Assembly (NCBI GenBank): GCA_013396915.1
Contig: VWZL01000728.1
Coordinates: 124,001 to 188,000 of the forward strand
Source of the DNA: Stercorarius parasiticus
Taxonomy: Eukaryota; Chordata; Aves; Charadriiformes; Stercorariidae
Length of the DNA: 64,000 nt
Direction: 5' to 3'
This document shows positions 26,325-39,088 of the stretch, piece after piece. The notes beneath the pieces were generated by a model. The model made no database searches, was not told where the DNA came from, and was given only the letters and a program-made list of their open reading frames with translations. Position numbers and translations under genes: made by a program. The first letter of the stretch is position 1. Each line of letters starts with the position of its first letter.

Positions 26325-27610
26325 ATCTGCCCTTACCATAGGCTTATCACTGTCTCATGATATGGGAAATCTTACAGGTGTTTCTGGAGTGTGAGACATA
26401 GGTTATAGTGATTTTTTTTGTATACAAGCGTGACTCACTTCTCTGTCTTTTAAGCAGGCTTGCAACAAAAAAAAGTTGCTTTTCGTCTGTAAAACAAAAT
26501 AAGGAAATTACATCACTCCCCTTTTTTGGGTTTTAAAAGCCTTTTAGGGCTGGGTAACTCTGACATTGAGTTTGATGAAGCTGCATGCACCAGGCTGGAA
26601 TTCCACACCGGGAGTGGAAGATTAAAACCTGTGTTAAGATTGTTTCACGTTGGCAGATCCCTGTTCTGGTATGGAGAATACAGATCCCTGATAACCTTGG
26701 CTTTTGGTTTGTGGTGGGATTTTTTGGTTGTGTTGTTTTTTGTTGGTCGTGTCCCGTCCCCCCCCCAACTATTTATTTATTGTAATTTATTGTAACGTTT
26801 CTGAAATGTGCTAGATTAGCAGCCCAGGAGACTAATGTCACCAAGTGGCAGTCTGAATTATACCACAAACCCTCTCTGCTGGGATTATGTCTAGGCAGGA
26901 GGAGAAGAGTTCAATCAGCTCTGTCAATTCATTAGCCCTTCCCTTCTGAGGCAGGCACAAAGGGTCCCACTTAGTGTCAGTAGTGTTCATAGCTGTTCTG
27001 AAATAAATACATATTCAGCTCATTTTAAATCAGGCCACTGAGCAAGTCATAAGATGCTGTAAGCTGTCGTTATCATGTAAGGCTGAAGCGGTTCTTTTGA
27101 CACCCCACCACTTTAATATAGTTGACCCTTCCCCAAGGACTTCTCAGATTTATCTTTCTGCTTTTTATGGTTTTAAATACAGAAGTTCACAATGTGAGTT
27201 GTTCCAAAGACCCCTGAGGCGATCTCAATAGCTACCTATGTCCTGAGTGCTTGCTGAGATGAGCACCATTCCACGCTATAGCCCTGCTCTTCACCCAAAG
27301 GAAACCCAGGGGAAGGAGCCACTATATTTTCCAGAAGATCCCCTAGTCCCCTGGTGATTAAGAAAGCAGGGCTACAGCACACGCCTTGGAGGACACCTCC
27401 TTCACAGTGCAGTTGAGGCAACCTCAAGAAGGGGGGGGGTCACTTTCTCTCTGCTGATTACTGAGCAAGTTGATGAAGTGAACATCTTTCCTCTGGTAAC
27501 ATCAGACCTTGTGATTATCCTCCAGTTGTGGTCTTGGTCACCCCACTGATCCAGTCTTTCTCAAAAAAAGCAGAGTCTATTCTGACGCTTTCTCTTTTCT
27601 GTTGCCACAG

Positions 27611-27797
27611 GGAGACCTCCAGAGATCACTCATTCAGGTGGATTTTGGAGATGGCATCGCTGTGTCGTATGCCAATCTCAGCTCAACAGAAGATGGGATC
27701 AAGCACATCTACCAGAACGTGGGCATATTCCGAGTGACCGTGCTGGTGGAAAACAGCCTGGGATCTGACAACGCTGTCCTCTACCTGCATATAACAT
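27611..27797 (+). CDS. SORCS1: SORCS1 exon i: PKD domain
   Basis: The exon is 187 nt, the longest coding exon here, phase 0 in and phase 1 out, residues 306-367. It has the PKD hallmark VDFGDG at 315-320 and the closing strands HIYQNVGIFRVTV at 337-349. Next comes ENSLGSDNAVLYLHIT. PKD is an Ig-like beta-sandwich; the module combination VPS10-10CC-PKD identifies a SorCS receptor rather than sortilin or SORL1. The sequon is NLS. The acceptor is ttgccacag and the donor is gtatgt. Confidence 0.97.
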
Positions 27798-30700
27798 GTA
27801 TGTATGTTCATACTCGTTAGCTTCTGTTGTTCTTTAAAAATTACTCATCCTTAGAGATGACATTTGGGGCTTTGCAGCTGCGAGCAGAGTGGTAGGGTAT
27901 GATGAGTGTTTATCTGTCCTCCATCAGAAGACTCCAGACTGAGAGGTGCCAGAGGCAATAGTGACATTTGCTTTTTAAAGCATATTCAACCTCTTATTTT
28001 GGGTAGTCTAATTTGAGACACCACAAAGGAGTGTACAGCCCTTTCTGAAATGCACCTTCATTAGCATGTTTACACTTCCAGAAAAACAGATATCCAGGAT
28101 CTTCAATCACTTTTAAAAGCCTTGACTTTTACTTTGCATATGTGTTTTGTCCTCCAACAAAATGCAACCACATCTGGGATGGAAACCAGTGCATTTCAGT
28201 CTTTCTGTTGTCATAGGAACCAAAATCTTAGTGTTAAAAGAGCATTACAAGAAAAAATATTATCTTCACATTGTCAGCTGTCTCTGATTTACAACTGAAA
28301 TGTTTCTCAAGTCCTTGCATAAAGCCAGCAATGTGCTCTTTCATATTTATTCTAGCTCATGGTTATGAACCCAAAGGGTCAATCTATTACTCAGATTTCA
28401 TAACATCCCTTATGGATTTTATTTGAGGCCATTGGTTTTTTTATACAGTGGGGTTTTTTTGTCGATTATTTGTTTTCAACTATGTGCCTGTATGCCAGAT
28501 TTACTGAAAAAAAGGAAATTCCAGAACTTAAAGTTATACTTACAGAAATACACTCTACCAAATTAACTCCATATATTGCCTAGGTAATTTAGCACATTCT
28601 ATGTACTTTAACTTCAGTTTTGGAGTTACATGCATGAGAGCAGCTGCCTCCTCAGGGGAAGAGGGCAGCTCTTTAATGGTGCACCGTCATATCAACAGAT
28701 GGGAGCAGTGGGAGGTATAGCTGTGGGAGATCGGAGGTTTATGAGGGAGCACTAGAGAAGTAGGAGCAAATATCTCCCTGAATGCCTTCCTTCAGAAAGA
28801 CCTTTGGTTCATGATTATAATGCACCATTTATGATTCCCTAACTTGATAGATCTCGTTCTGTGCCAAACTTTTATTTCGCATAATCCTTCAGCACACCAC
28901 ATGTTTGAAAAACTCATAATACCTTGCAAAAATAACTGTACTCATAAATTAGCTTATTGTGAAGCTCAGGGTTTTAATTTGAGGGCTTAGCCTGTATCAC
29001 TTCTGTGCTGAAGCACTGGTGCATCAAGGTAAATTCTCAGCTTTTAAACAGCTACTGATTCATTAGTTTTTTTCAGTTAACTATCATCCTCGGTAGGGTA
29101 GAGAAAGGGACCTCTGCTCAGAATAACAACTTATACACTTGTGTGTAATTTCTTCAGTTCTGGAGTCATATTCTAGCTTGCCTCCCTGTGTGTGCTTGGG
29201 TAATTATCACGGGAGTTGCTGCAGGCTCTGAATGCAGAAATCCCCCTCCCACTGCTGCTGGTTTGAAAGTCAGCTCAACAGGAGACGTGGTCTTTTTTTT
29301 TTTTTTTTTTTCTCTTTGTAAAGGTCATTGGAAACAAATGGAGAAGTGTTTTGGTGGTTGATATTTCGCAGGAGGTTCTGACAGCCTTGTGTGAGCAGGT
29401 TTTGTAATCACTCGCTGTTTGACAAAAGACAATTCCAGGGAGACCATTGCACACCCTCAGCCTATCTGCAAAGTAATGAGGCCACGTGAAGCCGCAACTG
29501 CTTTCTCATGGAACAGCCATAAAATGGAAGGAGAAGGCCAAAGTCCAGCCTTCACTAGCACTCAGAGTGGCTTTCTGGCTTATAGCTGTTTTAATCCATT
29601 TTCTTGAGGCTTAAGAAACATTTTGATTGTTTTAGCAGTATAAGAAAGAAACAATATTCAGATGTGTTCGTGTGACTTAGCAGCTGATAGTGTATATTTC
29701 CGTGTTGTGTGTAGGTAATGCCAGCATGGGACTTAAATACTGTATGATCATTGCAACCAGGCCCAGGTTATACATGCCTGACCCCCTGGAGAAGTCACAG
29801 GCCTAAGGGATATGTCTCACCTTTCTCTACATGGCAAGAATTAGGGACTTCAAAACAGGTTGCAGACCGAGCGTGGTGCCACTCAGACTAGCAATAGATT
29901 TACTGTACAGAGATGTACAGTAAATCCAGTCCCCTCCAGAGCCTAACACCCAGATCCACAAAAGCTTCTAAATCCTATTTAAATGCTTGCATTGCCACTC
30001 AGCTCTCTTCAGAGCATTCTGCTTGGGGTGTATGAACTGGGCCTTTGGGGATTTTTGTAAAAATATCTGTCATTACAATAGACCCACACGCTGCCTTGCT
30101 AAGATGCACAGAAAAGCAGCGTGCAGCCTGAACATCCAGAGCGTTTTGGGAAGGGCTACCAACTGGGTGACCCATTGTAAAGTCTCCATCCCATGTCCTC
30201 CTCATCCTGCTGCAGCCGTGGGGCCAGCACGCAGTAGCAATGCCTTTGCTGCAGTTGGTCCAGGGATCTGGAAATGCAGTTTATTGTGAGGCAGGAGCAC
30301 TGCAGGCTGTACGGAAAAGTAACTTGTATGTAAAGGGCTTTGCCAGCCAACAGGCTCTCTCTGAGCTGCCCTGACAGGTCAAAAATTTCCACTGAAAAGT
30401 CAGTTATGCATTCATCTGAATGCTTCAGAATAACATCACCTTCCTAAATGAACCTTTTGAAAAGCTTCTCCCTTTCTCTTCTCTGGGACTCGTACAGGTT
30501 TTTTTCCTGGGGCAAGTGGAGGTCTGTAGTCTCCATGGCCCTGTGTGAAGCTCAGACATGAATTCTCTTGAATTCTTTTCAAACTTACCCGGGAGAAAGC
30601 AGCCTCCTACCAAGCTAAGGGCCTAACCAGTGAGCTATCCCCATCTGCTGGCCAGATAATGGTTCAGCATTTCAGCCACTTTGACCCATCAGCTACGCGC

Positions 30701-32383
30701 ACAGAAATACTCAGGCGAAATTGGCTAGCTTGAGCCATTCTTTCATGTTCTTTCCAAGTGGGCACGTGGCGGAGGTCCAAGGAGGTGCTGGGCATCCTCT
30801 GCAGTGCAAGATTATTTGAGGTGTGTTCAGAGCTGCAGTTTAGTTATATCGGAGTGTATTAGACTTTACGTGGTTTCCGCTGTCACTGCTGTCACTGCAT
30901 CCACTGTTAGGAAATGTATTCCTTTAGAGGGCTGCGCTGACATTGGGCATTTGGCAAATATCCCAAAGGATACCAGAGCTGCAAAATATTTAGCCTGGGA
31001 AGCTGCTGTTTTTCAGGTCTCAGGGTCTGTCCAAGAGCAGGCATGGCCCAGTCACGGAGATACGTCTGAGCAGGGGAATGCCATTAAAATCATGACGGTG
31101 AAATTCTGGCTTTTCATGAATTTTCAAGAGCAGCATTGACTGCTGATTATAAAAGGAAAAATGAGCTATGGTCTGGTCTATAGCAGGCTTTGGTTAGTCT
31201 GATCATGGATAACTCTTCAGTGGGCTGCATCAGGTTAAGCAGCAACTGTGTCTACATCCCAGAGAAAGCTGCCTTTCAGTAACGAGTCTGGAACAATGGT
31301 CCTTGTTTATGCTGCCATTGTTTATACAGTGTGATTTGGGACAGTTTTTCTCTCCACATGTGTCTCTCTCTGCCTATGTGTGCTCTATAGGGGTACAGAG
31401 TGCTTGCTCCAAACGTGTAGTGTTCCTTTAGGTTGAAAAGCAGGGTCTATGTGGTGATACATGCATGGGATCTGTCTTGAAAAATCCTCTCATGAAATAT
31501 ATAAGATTCTCTAGCACTATATCTCAACTCCATATGGACAATGCAATCAATCCTCCCAAGCTGCGGACTCTGGTTCTCATCCCTGAGGAGCTTGCAGATG
31601 CAGGATTTGTAGATGTGGCCTTAATTTGTTTAAGAAACCCATGTTCCCATGTCACCTGGGGTTTCTTTCTTTTTCTTTCTCTGTCATTCTCAGGACAATT
31701 GCTTTGTTCTTTAAATGAACAGTCAGAACACATTTTAAAAAATAATCTATAGGACAAGATGTAACAACAAAAGCCCATCTGTCTCCAGAAGATGGGAAAT
31801 GTGTAACCCTGGGCATAATGCCACTTGTCGAATGAATTATGTTCTGTTTATACTAAAGAGGTAGAAGAGTTTATTGAGGAAAAGGAGGGAGTATAAGGTA
31901 ACATTAAAATGAAGGCATTCAGAGAATAGCTGCCTTCAGACGCAGTTTCAGCTGATATAAATAGAAACACTGCTGCTGAAGTTCACCAAATTATAGCAGT
32001 TTGCATCAGCAGAGATGCTTCATGCCCACTGAAGCCATTTGTCCACATTCTTATGCCTTCCTGGTGAAGGCCATATTCACATAACAGGACTCTGCCCCTG
32101 TTGTTTAAATTGTATATAATGTCTCTCAGTATATGACGTTCATGCAGTAGAGAGTCCAAATTTTTCAGCTCCAGGTACAGGGATAGCTTGTGTTCGTTCT
32201 ATGAGGAACAGATTTAAGCTTGTGTCTCTAGAAATGACAGCAAGCCGAAACATTAGCTGTCATGCCCTACAGTAATTTGGAGGACTTCTGCGCTAAACCA
32301 ATGGATATCCCCTCAGTACGCTTCCTGCCAGACTGACATTTCAGAGGGAGGGAAGACTCACCTGCTGCTTCTGTCTTCTGCAG
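27798..32383 (+). other. SORCS1: 4.6 kb intron between exons i and j
   Basis: It contains a T19 run at 29293-29311 and a perfect 13-bp hairpin at 29897-29926. Nothing else was recognised. Confidence 0.75.
29897..29926. repeat. Perfect 13-bp inverted repeat with GAGA loop
   Basis: gatttactgtaca at 29897-29909 pairs exactly with 29914-29926. The loop GAGA fits the GNRA class in the sense RNA. It is too short for a typical microRNA precursor. Confidence 0.95.
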
Positions 32384-32517
32384 GCCCTTTGGAACACGTT
32401 CACTTATCTCTACCATTCGTCACCACAAAGAACAAGGAGGTCAACGCCACAGCGGTACTGTGGCCAAGCCAAGTGGGAACACTTACTTACGTCTGGTGGT
32501 TCGGGAACAACACGGAG
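32384..32517 (+). CDS. SORCS1: SORCS1 exon j: second PKD-like ectodomain segment
   Basis: The exon is 134 nt, phase 1 in and phase 0 out, residues 368-412. It reads CPLEHVHLSLPFVTTKNKEV then NATAVLWPSQVGTLTYVWWF, an Ig-like strand pattern. The sequons are NAT and NNT. The acceptor is cttctgcag. The donor (gtttgt) is weaker than at the other exons, which may make this exon sensitive to splicing regulation; that last point is inference. Confidence 0.95.
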
Positions 32518-34462
32518 GTTTGTATTTTCTATGGACTGAGATCAAAATAATCCTGGAGGAGCTTTCTGATTGAGGAGGGAGGGAGAGAGGGATCTGGGAA
32601 TGCTTCTAAATAGTCACACACACAAGAAAATGATAAACCAGGGACTGAGACACTAACGGTTCTTTGATGTACCAACATTGAAATGTAAGAACTGCTTTGT
32701 GTTTGTTGCTGTGACTTAGCTGAAGAGCTTATTGCCATTTCATGCAAATTGCCAGTAGCTCTTTCCCTGCATTTACATCCAAGGTGGACATAGCGAACCA
32801 AAATCTGGAAGAGTTTCTAGTGTGTTTTTCCCCACCCTCCCGTCTTCAAAAACAACAATAAAAAAACATGTGGGTTTGGGTTTGTTTGTTTTTTTTTTTT
32901 TTTAGGAAACTGACCTTTCAAGCTGGTTTTATATCTGGAACTGACTTTACATAACCCTAGAGTTTAAACCTCATTTCTCTGGTGACTAATAAGGGAAGAG
33001 ACTGCCATCAGTTCTGTGCCTCCCCTTAAATATGCTGAGCCCAACCCCGAGCCCCCACACTCTATGCTAAAGCACATGTGCAAGAAGACCTTATTATCAT
33101 GTGGACAAAATGGTTCCCAGCACACCTCCTTGCCTCTGGGCTCTGCTCAGATATGAGAACAGCATGCACCACATTCTGCTGCCTCTGTACTTGCAGTGTT
33201 GGTAAATCTGCACAGGCATTATAACTGTTATTTTATGTACCTTTATGGCTGAAGTGCCCAGAGACCCTAATTAGTTTCTGGGGGGAAAGATTCTCATGGA
33301 TTTTGTAGAGCCAAGAGGGAGCTTCAGCCACACATGGTTATCTTTTTTATAATGCAGGTCAGAGAGTTTCATCAGTACTTTCTGCTTTATTTAACTCTGT
33401 GATTAAAGCAGAACTTGACTTCTTGTTGTTTTGCGTTAATAATTTCCCTCAGATGACGGAGAATTCAGTGCTTCTCTTTTTTACCCTCTCCCCCAACTAC
33501 TTCCCCACAGCTAATTATCCTGAGCATTAAACACATGCACTATGTTTGTAGTGTGAATTTATGTAGCTTCGGTTTCAAGCTGTTGGATCTTGTTATGCCT
33601 TTGTATGTAGATTAAAGCACTCTCTGTATGATCAGAAATCTTCTCCCCCTAGAGGTACTTACAGGCTGCGATTGTCACCTTTTAACCTTCCCTCTGATCT
33701 GCTAAGCTCATGAGTGATCAGAGTTGGTCTAACTCTGTTCTCGTTGAAGTGAGAGTTTTACTACCGACTACAATGGGAACGGAATTTGGCTTCATACTGG
33801 GTGCTTTGAAGATCTCACACAGAGTTCATTAATAAGTGAAAACAGAAGTTAGGGCAGAGACTGCTGAAAGGGGGCACAATTCATTGATAAACTGGTTTGC
33901 ACAGCGAAGCAAACTGAGGGGGTCTGTGTCCTCTCTAAGCACTATCACTTTCCAAAAACGATGGCTTCCTGTCTAAAGGCAAAATGAGAGAACAGCTGAG
34001 AAATCTTAATTTGCTTTCCTCATTCTGTCACAGCCTCCTTGAGTGACCTTAAACAAATCACTGACGGCTAGATCTGGGAAAGGAGTGTGACACCTGAGCA
34101 GTGAGTCTGGCTGTCCATCATGTTAGGATCTGGGTCTCTCTCTGGGAAGTGCAGCAAAGATGAACACTTTAACATGGGATCCAGAACATCTAGCATGCTA
34201 AGTGGGAAAGAAATACTGGGATCTTAAAACATAGCTTCTTTGGAAATTATAGTACCTTACTTTGAGCTTCAGGAGGACATCCCCATCTGGATACCTGGGC
34301 CCTCTCCAGAAAATAGGCTTCCATGTCACAGGACGCCTTCTATGTCTTAAGTTTCCAAGCTGGATCTGACTCCCCAAACCATCCCAATACATTAGAGAGC
34401 CAAACTCATTTTTTCTCTTCCTTTACAGCCAAATTAACTTAACTTCTCCTTTTCTGATATAG
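32518..34462 (+). other. SORCS1: 1.9 kb intron between exons j and k
   Basis: Contains a T15 run at 32889-32903 followed directly by AG, a decoy acceptor whose downstream sequence does not fit the receptor. Nothing else was recognised. Confidence 0.75.
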
Positions 34463-34586
34463 CCACTGATCACATTGGAAGGAAGCATCACGTTCACATT
34501 TTCTGTGGAAGGGATGAACACCATCACCGTTCAGGTCTCAGCAGGAAACACCATTCTTCAGGATACAAAGACTATTGCTGTGTATG
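34463..34586 (+). CDS. SORCS1: SORCS1 exon k: second PKD-like segment, end
   Basis: The exon is 124 nt, phase 0 in and phase 1 out, residues 413-453. It encodes PLITLEGSITFTFSVEGMNT followed by ITVQVSAGNTILQDTKTIAV, the closing strands of the second PKD-like fold. The acceptor is ctgatatag, with few pyrimidines immediately upstream. The donor is gtgagc. Confidence 0.95.
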
Positions 34587-35587
34587 GTGAGCTCTTCCTC
34601 CTTCATTTCACATAGGATTCTCCATAGTCAAGAACTAGAGCGTCAGGTGAGCTGGCAGCAACACGAAGTCTTTATTCCAGGATGCTTTGAGTGAGATTAT
34701 AAGGTTGGTTCCAGTGTTATCAGTTCAGCATAACATCTCTGAAGGCCACTGCATGATGTTAGTCTAGGCTGAGATGATTGCAGAACATTGTTCTCCTTCC
34801 CAGAGCCCTCCACCGCTCTATCACTATTTGGTCTTCCTGCCGTGTTAGGTCAAATGTTAGGTCAATGTCAAAATGTTAGGTCATTTTGCGAGCTGGTTTT
34901 CCCCCTTCTTGGCCAGTAGAGGCCTCTTAACTCATGCAAAAGCTGCATAGAATGAAACATAAGTCAATGCTGTGTGCTGCAGTTCTGTACAGAAATCTGT
35001 ACTAATTTTATATTGTACTCGGGCCTCAGAAGCAGTTAAGGCACACAAATGTTGTATGGTGTAGATATAGTCTAAGAACCACTGGGAATCCCAGTTTTAG
35101 TATACTAACTAAGCACATGGTTTTAGTGATCAGTGTGAACATCTCTGTTAAAAGCAACAGAAATAAGTAGTACGTTTTCCAAGGCTAGTCCTCTCCCAAC
35201 CTTTATCCCTGTCTCCTTCCAGTTAAGTGTTTTTTAGCATGTCTGTGAGACTACAATCATAGCTTCTTTCACAGGGCTTGCCTGTTTCAGAAGTCAAGAT
35301 TAAGGTAGCATTTCAATTACATTCCCAACACAGCTCCCTTTCCAGTGCTATTCATCCATTGAAGTAAGGACTGATCACCGTTTTCGGTACCGTGACACCC
35401 GAGCAGTGAATCTCTCAGATTCTCCAAATCTCTCAGTGAATCTCTCAGACACACTGCTGGATACTCTGACAGTCTGCGCATCACCTGCGGATTGATTAAG
35501 CAAAACATGAGCTGCAGCAAGTTCTCCCCACTCTGGCACTAAGGCGTTTCTCAGTCTTTACTCACCACCATGTCATTGTATCTGCAG
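34587..35587 (+). other. SORCS1: 1.0 kb intron between exons k and l
   Basis: Contains three AGGTCA hexamers within 37 bp (34847-34883). It also has a 16-bp direct repeat (cagtgaatctctcaga, period 30) near 35.40-35.45 kb. Confidence 0.75.
34847..34883 (+). promoter_or_regulatory. Cluster of three AGGTCA half-sites
   Basis: AGGTCA occurs at 34847-34852, 34859-34864 and 34878-34883, each preceded by GTT. AGGTCA is the consensus half-site of many nuclear receptors. The first pair is a direct repeat with 6-bp spacing, not one of the classic DR1-DR5 spacings. The extended identity (atgttaggtca) suggests local duplication. A regulatory role is only a possibility. Confidence 0.3.
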
Positions 35588-35700
35588 AGCAATTTCAGTC
35601 CCTGCGGTTATCGTTCTCTGCAAACCTGGATGACTACAATCCAGATATCCCAGAGTGGAGAAAGGACATCAGTAGAGTAGTCAAGAGAGCTCTGGTGGAG
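35588..35700 (+). CDS. SORCS1: SORCS1 exon l: membrane-proximal ectodomain
   Basis: The exon is 113 nt, phase 1 in and phase 0 out, up to residue 491. It encodes EQFQSLRLSFSANLDDYNPD then IPEWRKDISRVVKRALVE, the start of the membrane-proximal domain conserved among SorCS receptors. The acceptor is gtatctgcag and the donor is gtaagc. Confidence 0.96.
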
Positions 35701-38700
35701 GTAAGCAATGTGCATAACCTGTGTCGCAATGGTTCTAATTTCTGCTTTGTGCCTGCAATAGGACCAGATCAGCTGTTCTCTCAAGGTGTCTCTCTGTTTC
35801 TACCTACTATAAAAGGAGGCTACACTAGTGTTTGAGGCCAGAATACTAATTTTTAGACAGCTGAAATTATCCCATCCCATAACAATCTGATGCTCAGGGT
35901 CAGCCTTCAGTTTATTCTTTTTAATGACAGTGCATTATGTGGAATATTTCTGAGAAAGGGGCATATAGAAAACAAATTACTTATACCTACCTATGGCTGT
36001 ACAAACATCTTTACTGCTGCATAGCAATTGTTACTTCTTTTACTGCTATTCTTATACAGCAGTGGAAAGTAGTGCTATTCTAACAGAATTACAAATATGC
36101 TGTAGGAAACTTAGGAGACCAAAAAGAAAACATTTTTAGTACAGAGAAGAGCACCACAGTAAGTGCTTTATGTCTTTCACATAGTATGAGGTTCATGGGT
36201 CAGAATTGGATGCTATTTGTCCGATCAACACTATGGTGAAGTGCTGAGGTTCCTTCTTTAAATGTGGAAGTGAATGTCATCAAAATATTCTTGTGTGGCT
36301 AAACATTTGGATTTCAAACTGAGAGGCTAAGAAAAGTTAGAAGAAACAGCTGGGGTTTCTCAGCTCAGAAGAAAAATAGCGAAAGGAACTGTTTGAAACA
36401 GGGTTTCTCTGTTTTTTTTTAAATATAGATACTCAGATTTTGAAAGGATACAAGGCTTGTAGATGTTATTAGCAAGCTTATATGTTCATTTGTGGCATCA
36501 TCTGTGCAAAAAGACTGGAAAGACGCTGTGCATTAATCAGGTGCACACAAACTTGTCTGGATTGTTTCTGAGATTTTTTCTTCAATTTCCTCAAAAGACA
36601 GGAGGAGAGGAGGAAAGGCTGGGGGGGAGGGGGAAGAACGTTTTTCTGGAGCATATTCTTCTGACTTATTTATGTCTGTATCAAGTATTCAAGGATCCAT
36701 ATATCTGCAGGATGAATTTTTAGAATATAAACAACTCAATAAAACAAAATCAAGCCATAAAAAAAGGATTATAAAACTACAGTACCAAGGCTACATTCCA
36801 AAAGAAGAGCAATGAAAATACAAAGAGTCTTTTTGTTGAGTTAAAAAAAAGTAAAAAATTGATAGCTAATTATCCCTCTTTATATAGCTAAATGATTCAC
36901 CTTAAACAAGCCTTTGTGAGAAGTTCCTGTAAAAATTGAAGATAAACCCAACAGATTTCTACAGCAATTAAGTAAACTGTATAAAAATGAGTTGAATAAC
37001 TAAATAATTCAATAGGAAATTATAGCTGCGCTATAGAATTTTTATGAACTTTTATTAAAGTATTACATTCTTATTACAGAGTACCATAGACATGGATAAA
37101 AATTCTGCATAAGAAATTATAGTTCTCTGCTAAAATCTGATCTTCTCTCTAAGTAGGGATAATTTCAGATTATCATACAATATCCTATTTTGTATTACAA
37201 TCATAATTATTTGCTCACATCATTGATTTTCTGAGTCCTGCCTCCCACTTTTGATGAAGAAGACAAGAATGAACTGAGTAAATCAGCCAAAACCTTCCAG
37301 ACAAAAAAAAAAAATAATCATTCCCAGCTTCAGAAAATTAAGACTTTCCATTAACTGGTAATACTGCGTCTTTTTCTTGACATCTTAAAACAACCTATTA
37401 GGCAAGCACAAATAATGCAAGCCTTGGCCTGCAAAAAAAATACTTGGAAAGAATATATGAGACCTTTATATTGTTATAGGTTTTTTTCTAAATCCACATT
37501 AAAAAGAAACCAACAGCAACAAAACCACGTGCTTCTCCTTGGTGTGCAATAGAGGGGAAGGGTTTCAGAGCTCCACAGGGTATTCCCTGGTCTGTCAGCA
37601 GTCACGTGTGGGATAGCCACAGAATTAGCTCAGATAACGGTGATACGTAATCAGTTTCCCTGACTCCTTGTCCTCTGTCCATCATTTCCTTCAACGAGTA
37701 GCTGCTCCGTGTCTTTGCTCCTGAACTACTAGGGAGAAGAATTAATGAGTTTTAAGTCCAACTCATGTCTGAGAGGGTTGCAAGTCCTGACTGCAGGAGA
37801 ATCTCTGTGCTGCATCCTCCAGCTGCTATGGTCTGCCCTTATATCTGAGGACACTTTTTTTTTTCCCCCCTTAAAAGTGACGTACTAAATTCAGCACTTG
37901 GAAACTTAAGATTTAAATCAAGACCTCGAGATTTAAATGCATTTCCCAGATAATCCACAACACAAAGAGGAAGATTCAGCAAACTATATTTCTCCTTTTG
38001 GCTCACAAAACTTCCTGAAGGCCAAAGTAACTCCTTTTCTGGAGAACAACTCTGCAATTTGATTGTGTAACGTCATGGTAACAGCAGCTGAAGCCCATGA
38101 CCAGAGATGACCCTGGTAGTGATGCCTGTGGGGTACTTTTATCTGAATTTTGGCTAATTTGTGTTGAAGGGGGATTTGGATTTAAACTGGTTGCTTAAGA
38201 TTTTCAGCCAAGAAGATGAAAAAATAAGAATTTGCAGATTAACGCGATCTTTAACACCTAAAGAAAAAAATAAAGAGGTCCTCATTAACTTGTGGAATTG
38301 ACCCAGGATGTGAACTATAAGAATTTGTTTGGCTTTTGGGATTCAGACTTGTTTCATCATCTTCTCTCTCCCTGAGTCTCCACAAGGCTTTTAAGATGTT
38401 TTGGCTAATCACACCTCTAGAGTGCAATTCTGCCCACATACCCTGCCCTTTAACATGCAGCTTCTGACCATTGACTAAAGAAGGAACCTGAAGGGCTAAC
38501 TTGGGATAGTCAGATAACTTTAAAATAGCTAAATGTAGACAAAGCAAATCATATCATATGCAACTGTTACTTAGGAGCTCCTTTTAGCATGTGTGATTAT
38601 CACTGTTGCCTTAGGACCCTTCATGTTTTACTGGAGAACATAGTAAAATAGCTTAGTTCAGGAAATTATTAATCCCTGACTTTTTAGCTGCAGTGGATTT

Positions 38701-38834
38701 TAACAAGATTCTCCCTGTTGTACCAGATATACCCTACATTGTTTGTAAAAGTACTGTGATGCCTTAGAAAAGAAGCTGTCATCATTCAATGCCATCCCCA
38801 CTTTTTATCTGTCCATTAATTGTCTATATATCAG
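35701..38834 (+). other. SORCS1: 3.1 kb intron between exons l and m
   Basis: An AT-rich intron with short A and T runs. No gene, RNA or recognisable transposon. Confidence 0.75.
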
Positions 38835-38966
38835 GCAACAGGTATTTCAAGCAAGCATATTCTGGTCGCAGTGCTCCCTGGTCTGCCCACGTCTGCCGAA
38901 CTCTTCATTTTACCGTATCAAGATGCCACAGGAGAAAATAAAAGAACAGCAGCAGACCTAGAGCAG
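38835..38966 (+). CDS. SORCS1: SORCS1 exon m: membrane-proximal ectodomain
   Basis: The exon is 132 nt, phase 0 at both ends, exactly 44 codons (492-535). It contains HILVAVLPGLPTSAELFILP and then an acidic stretch ENKRTAADLEQ. Being symmetric, it could be skipped without a frameshift. The acceptor (atatatcag) is purine-rich and weak. The donor is gtattg. An 81-bp alternating purine-pyrimidine tract starts 41 nt after the donor. Confidence 0.95.
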
Positions 38967-39007
38967 GTATTGTGCCTATTACTTCAAGAAGTGCATGTTT
39001 ATGCATT

Positions 39008-39088
39008 TGTGTGTGTGTATATATATACACACACACACACATATATATATATATACACACATATATATACACACACACACATATATAT
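39008..39088. repeat. TG/TA/CA microsatellite, alternating purine-pyrimidine
   Basis: Eighty-one bases alternate pyrimidine and purine without a break, as blocks of TG, TA and CA. The first part, TGTGTGTATATATATACACA, is self-complementary. The tract starts 41 nt after the exon m donor. Such sequences can adopt Z-DNA or cruciform structures and usually vary in length. Confidence 0.95.

Larger units (their letters stand above)
16936..27610 (+). other. SORCS1: 10.7 kb intron between exons h and i
   Basis: The longest intron in the window. It contains a CR1 fragment near 19.0 kb, a near-perfect hairpin at 26278-26324 and the longest uninterrupted open frame of the window (17186-17749). That frame has no recognisable domain. 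Homopolymer runs (C run near 26.76 kb, G run near 27.43 kb) are present. No RNA gene is recognised. Confidence 0.75.

Noticed and set aside
32882..32905. Long T tract followed by AG, resembling a splice acceptor
   Set aside because: The downstream sequence does not encode receptor sequence in the required frame, and exon j already joins exon k perfectly.
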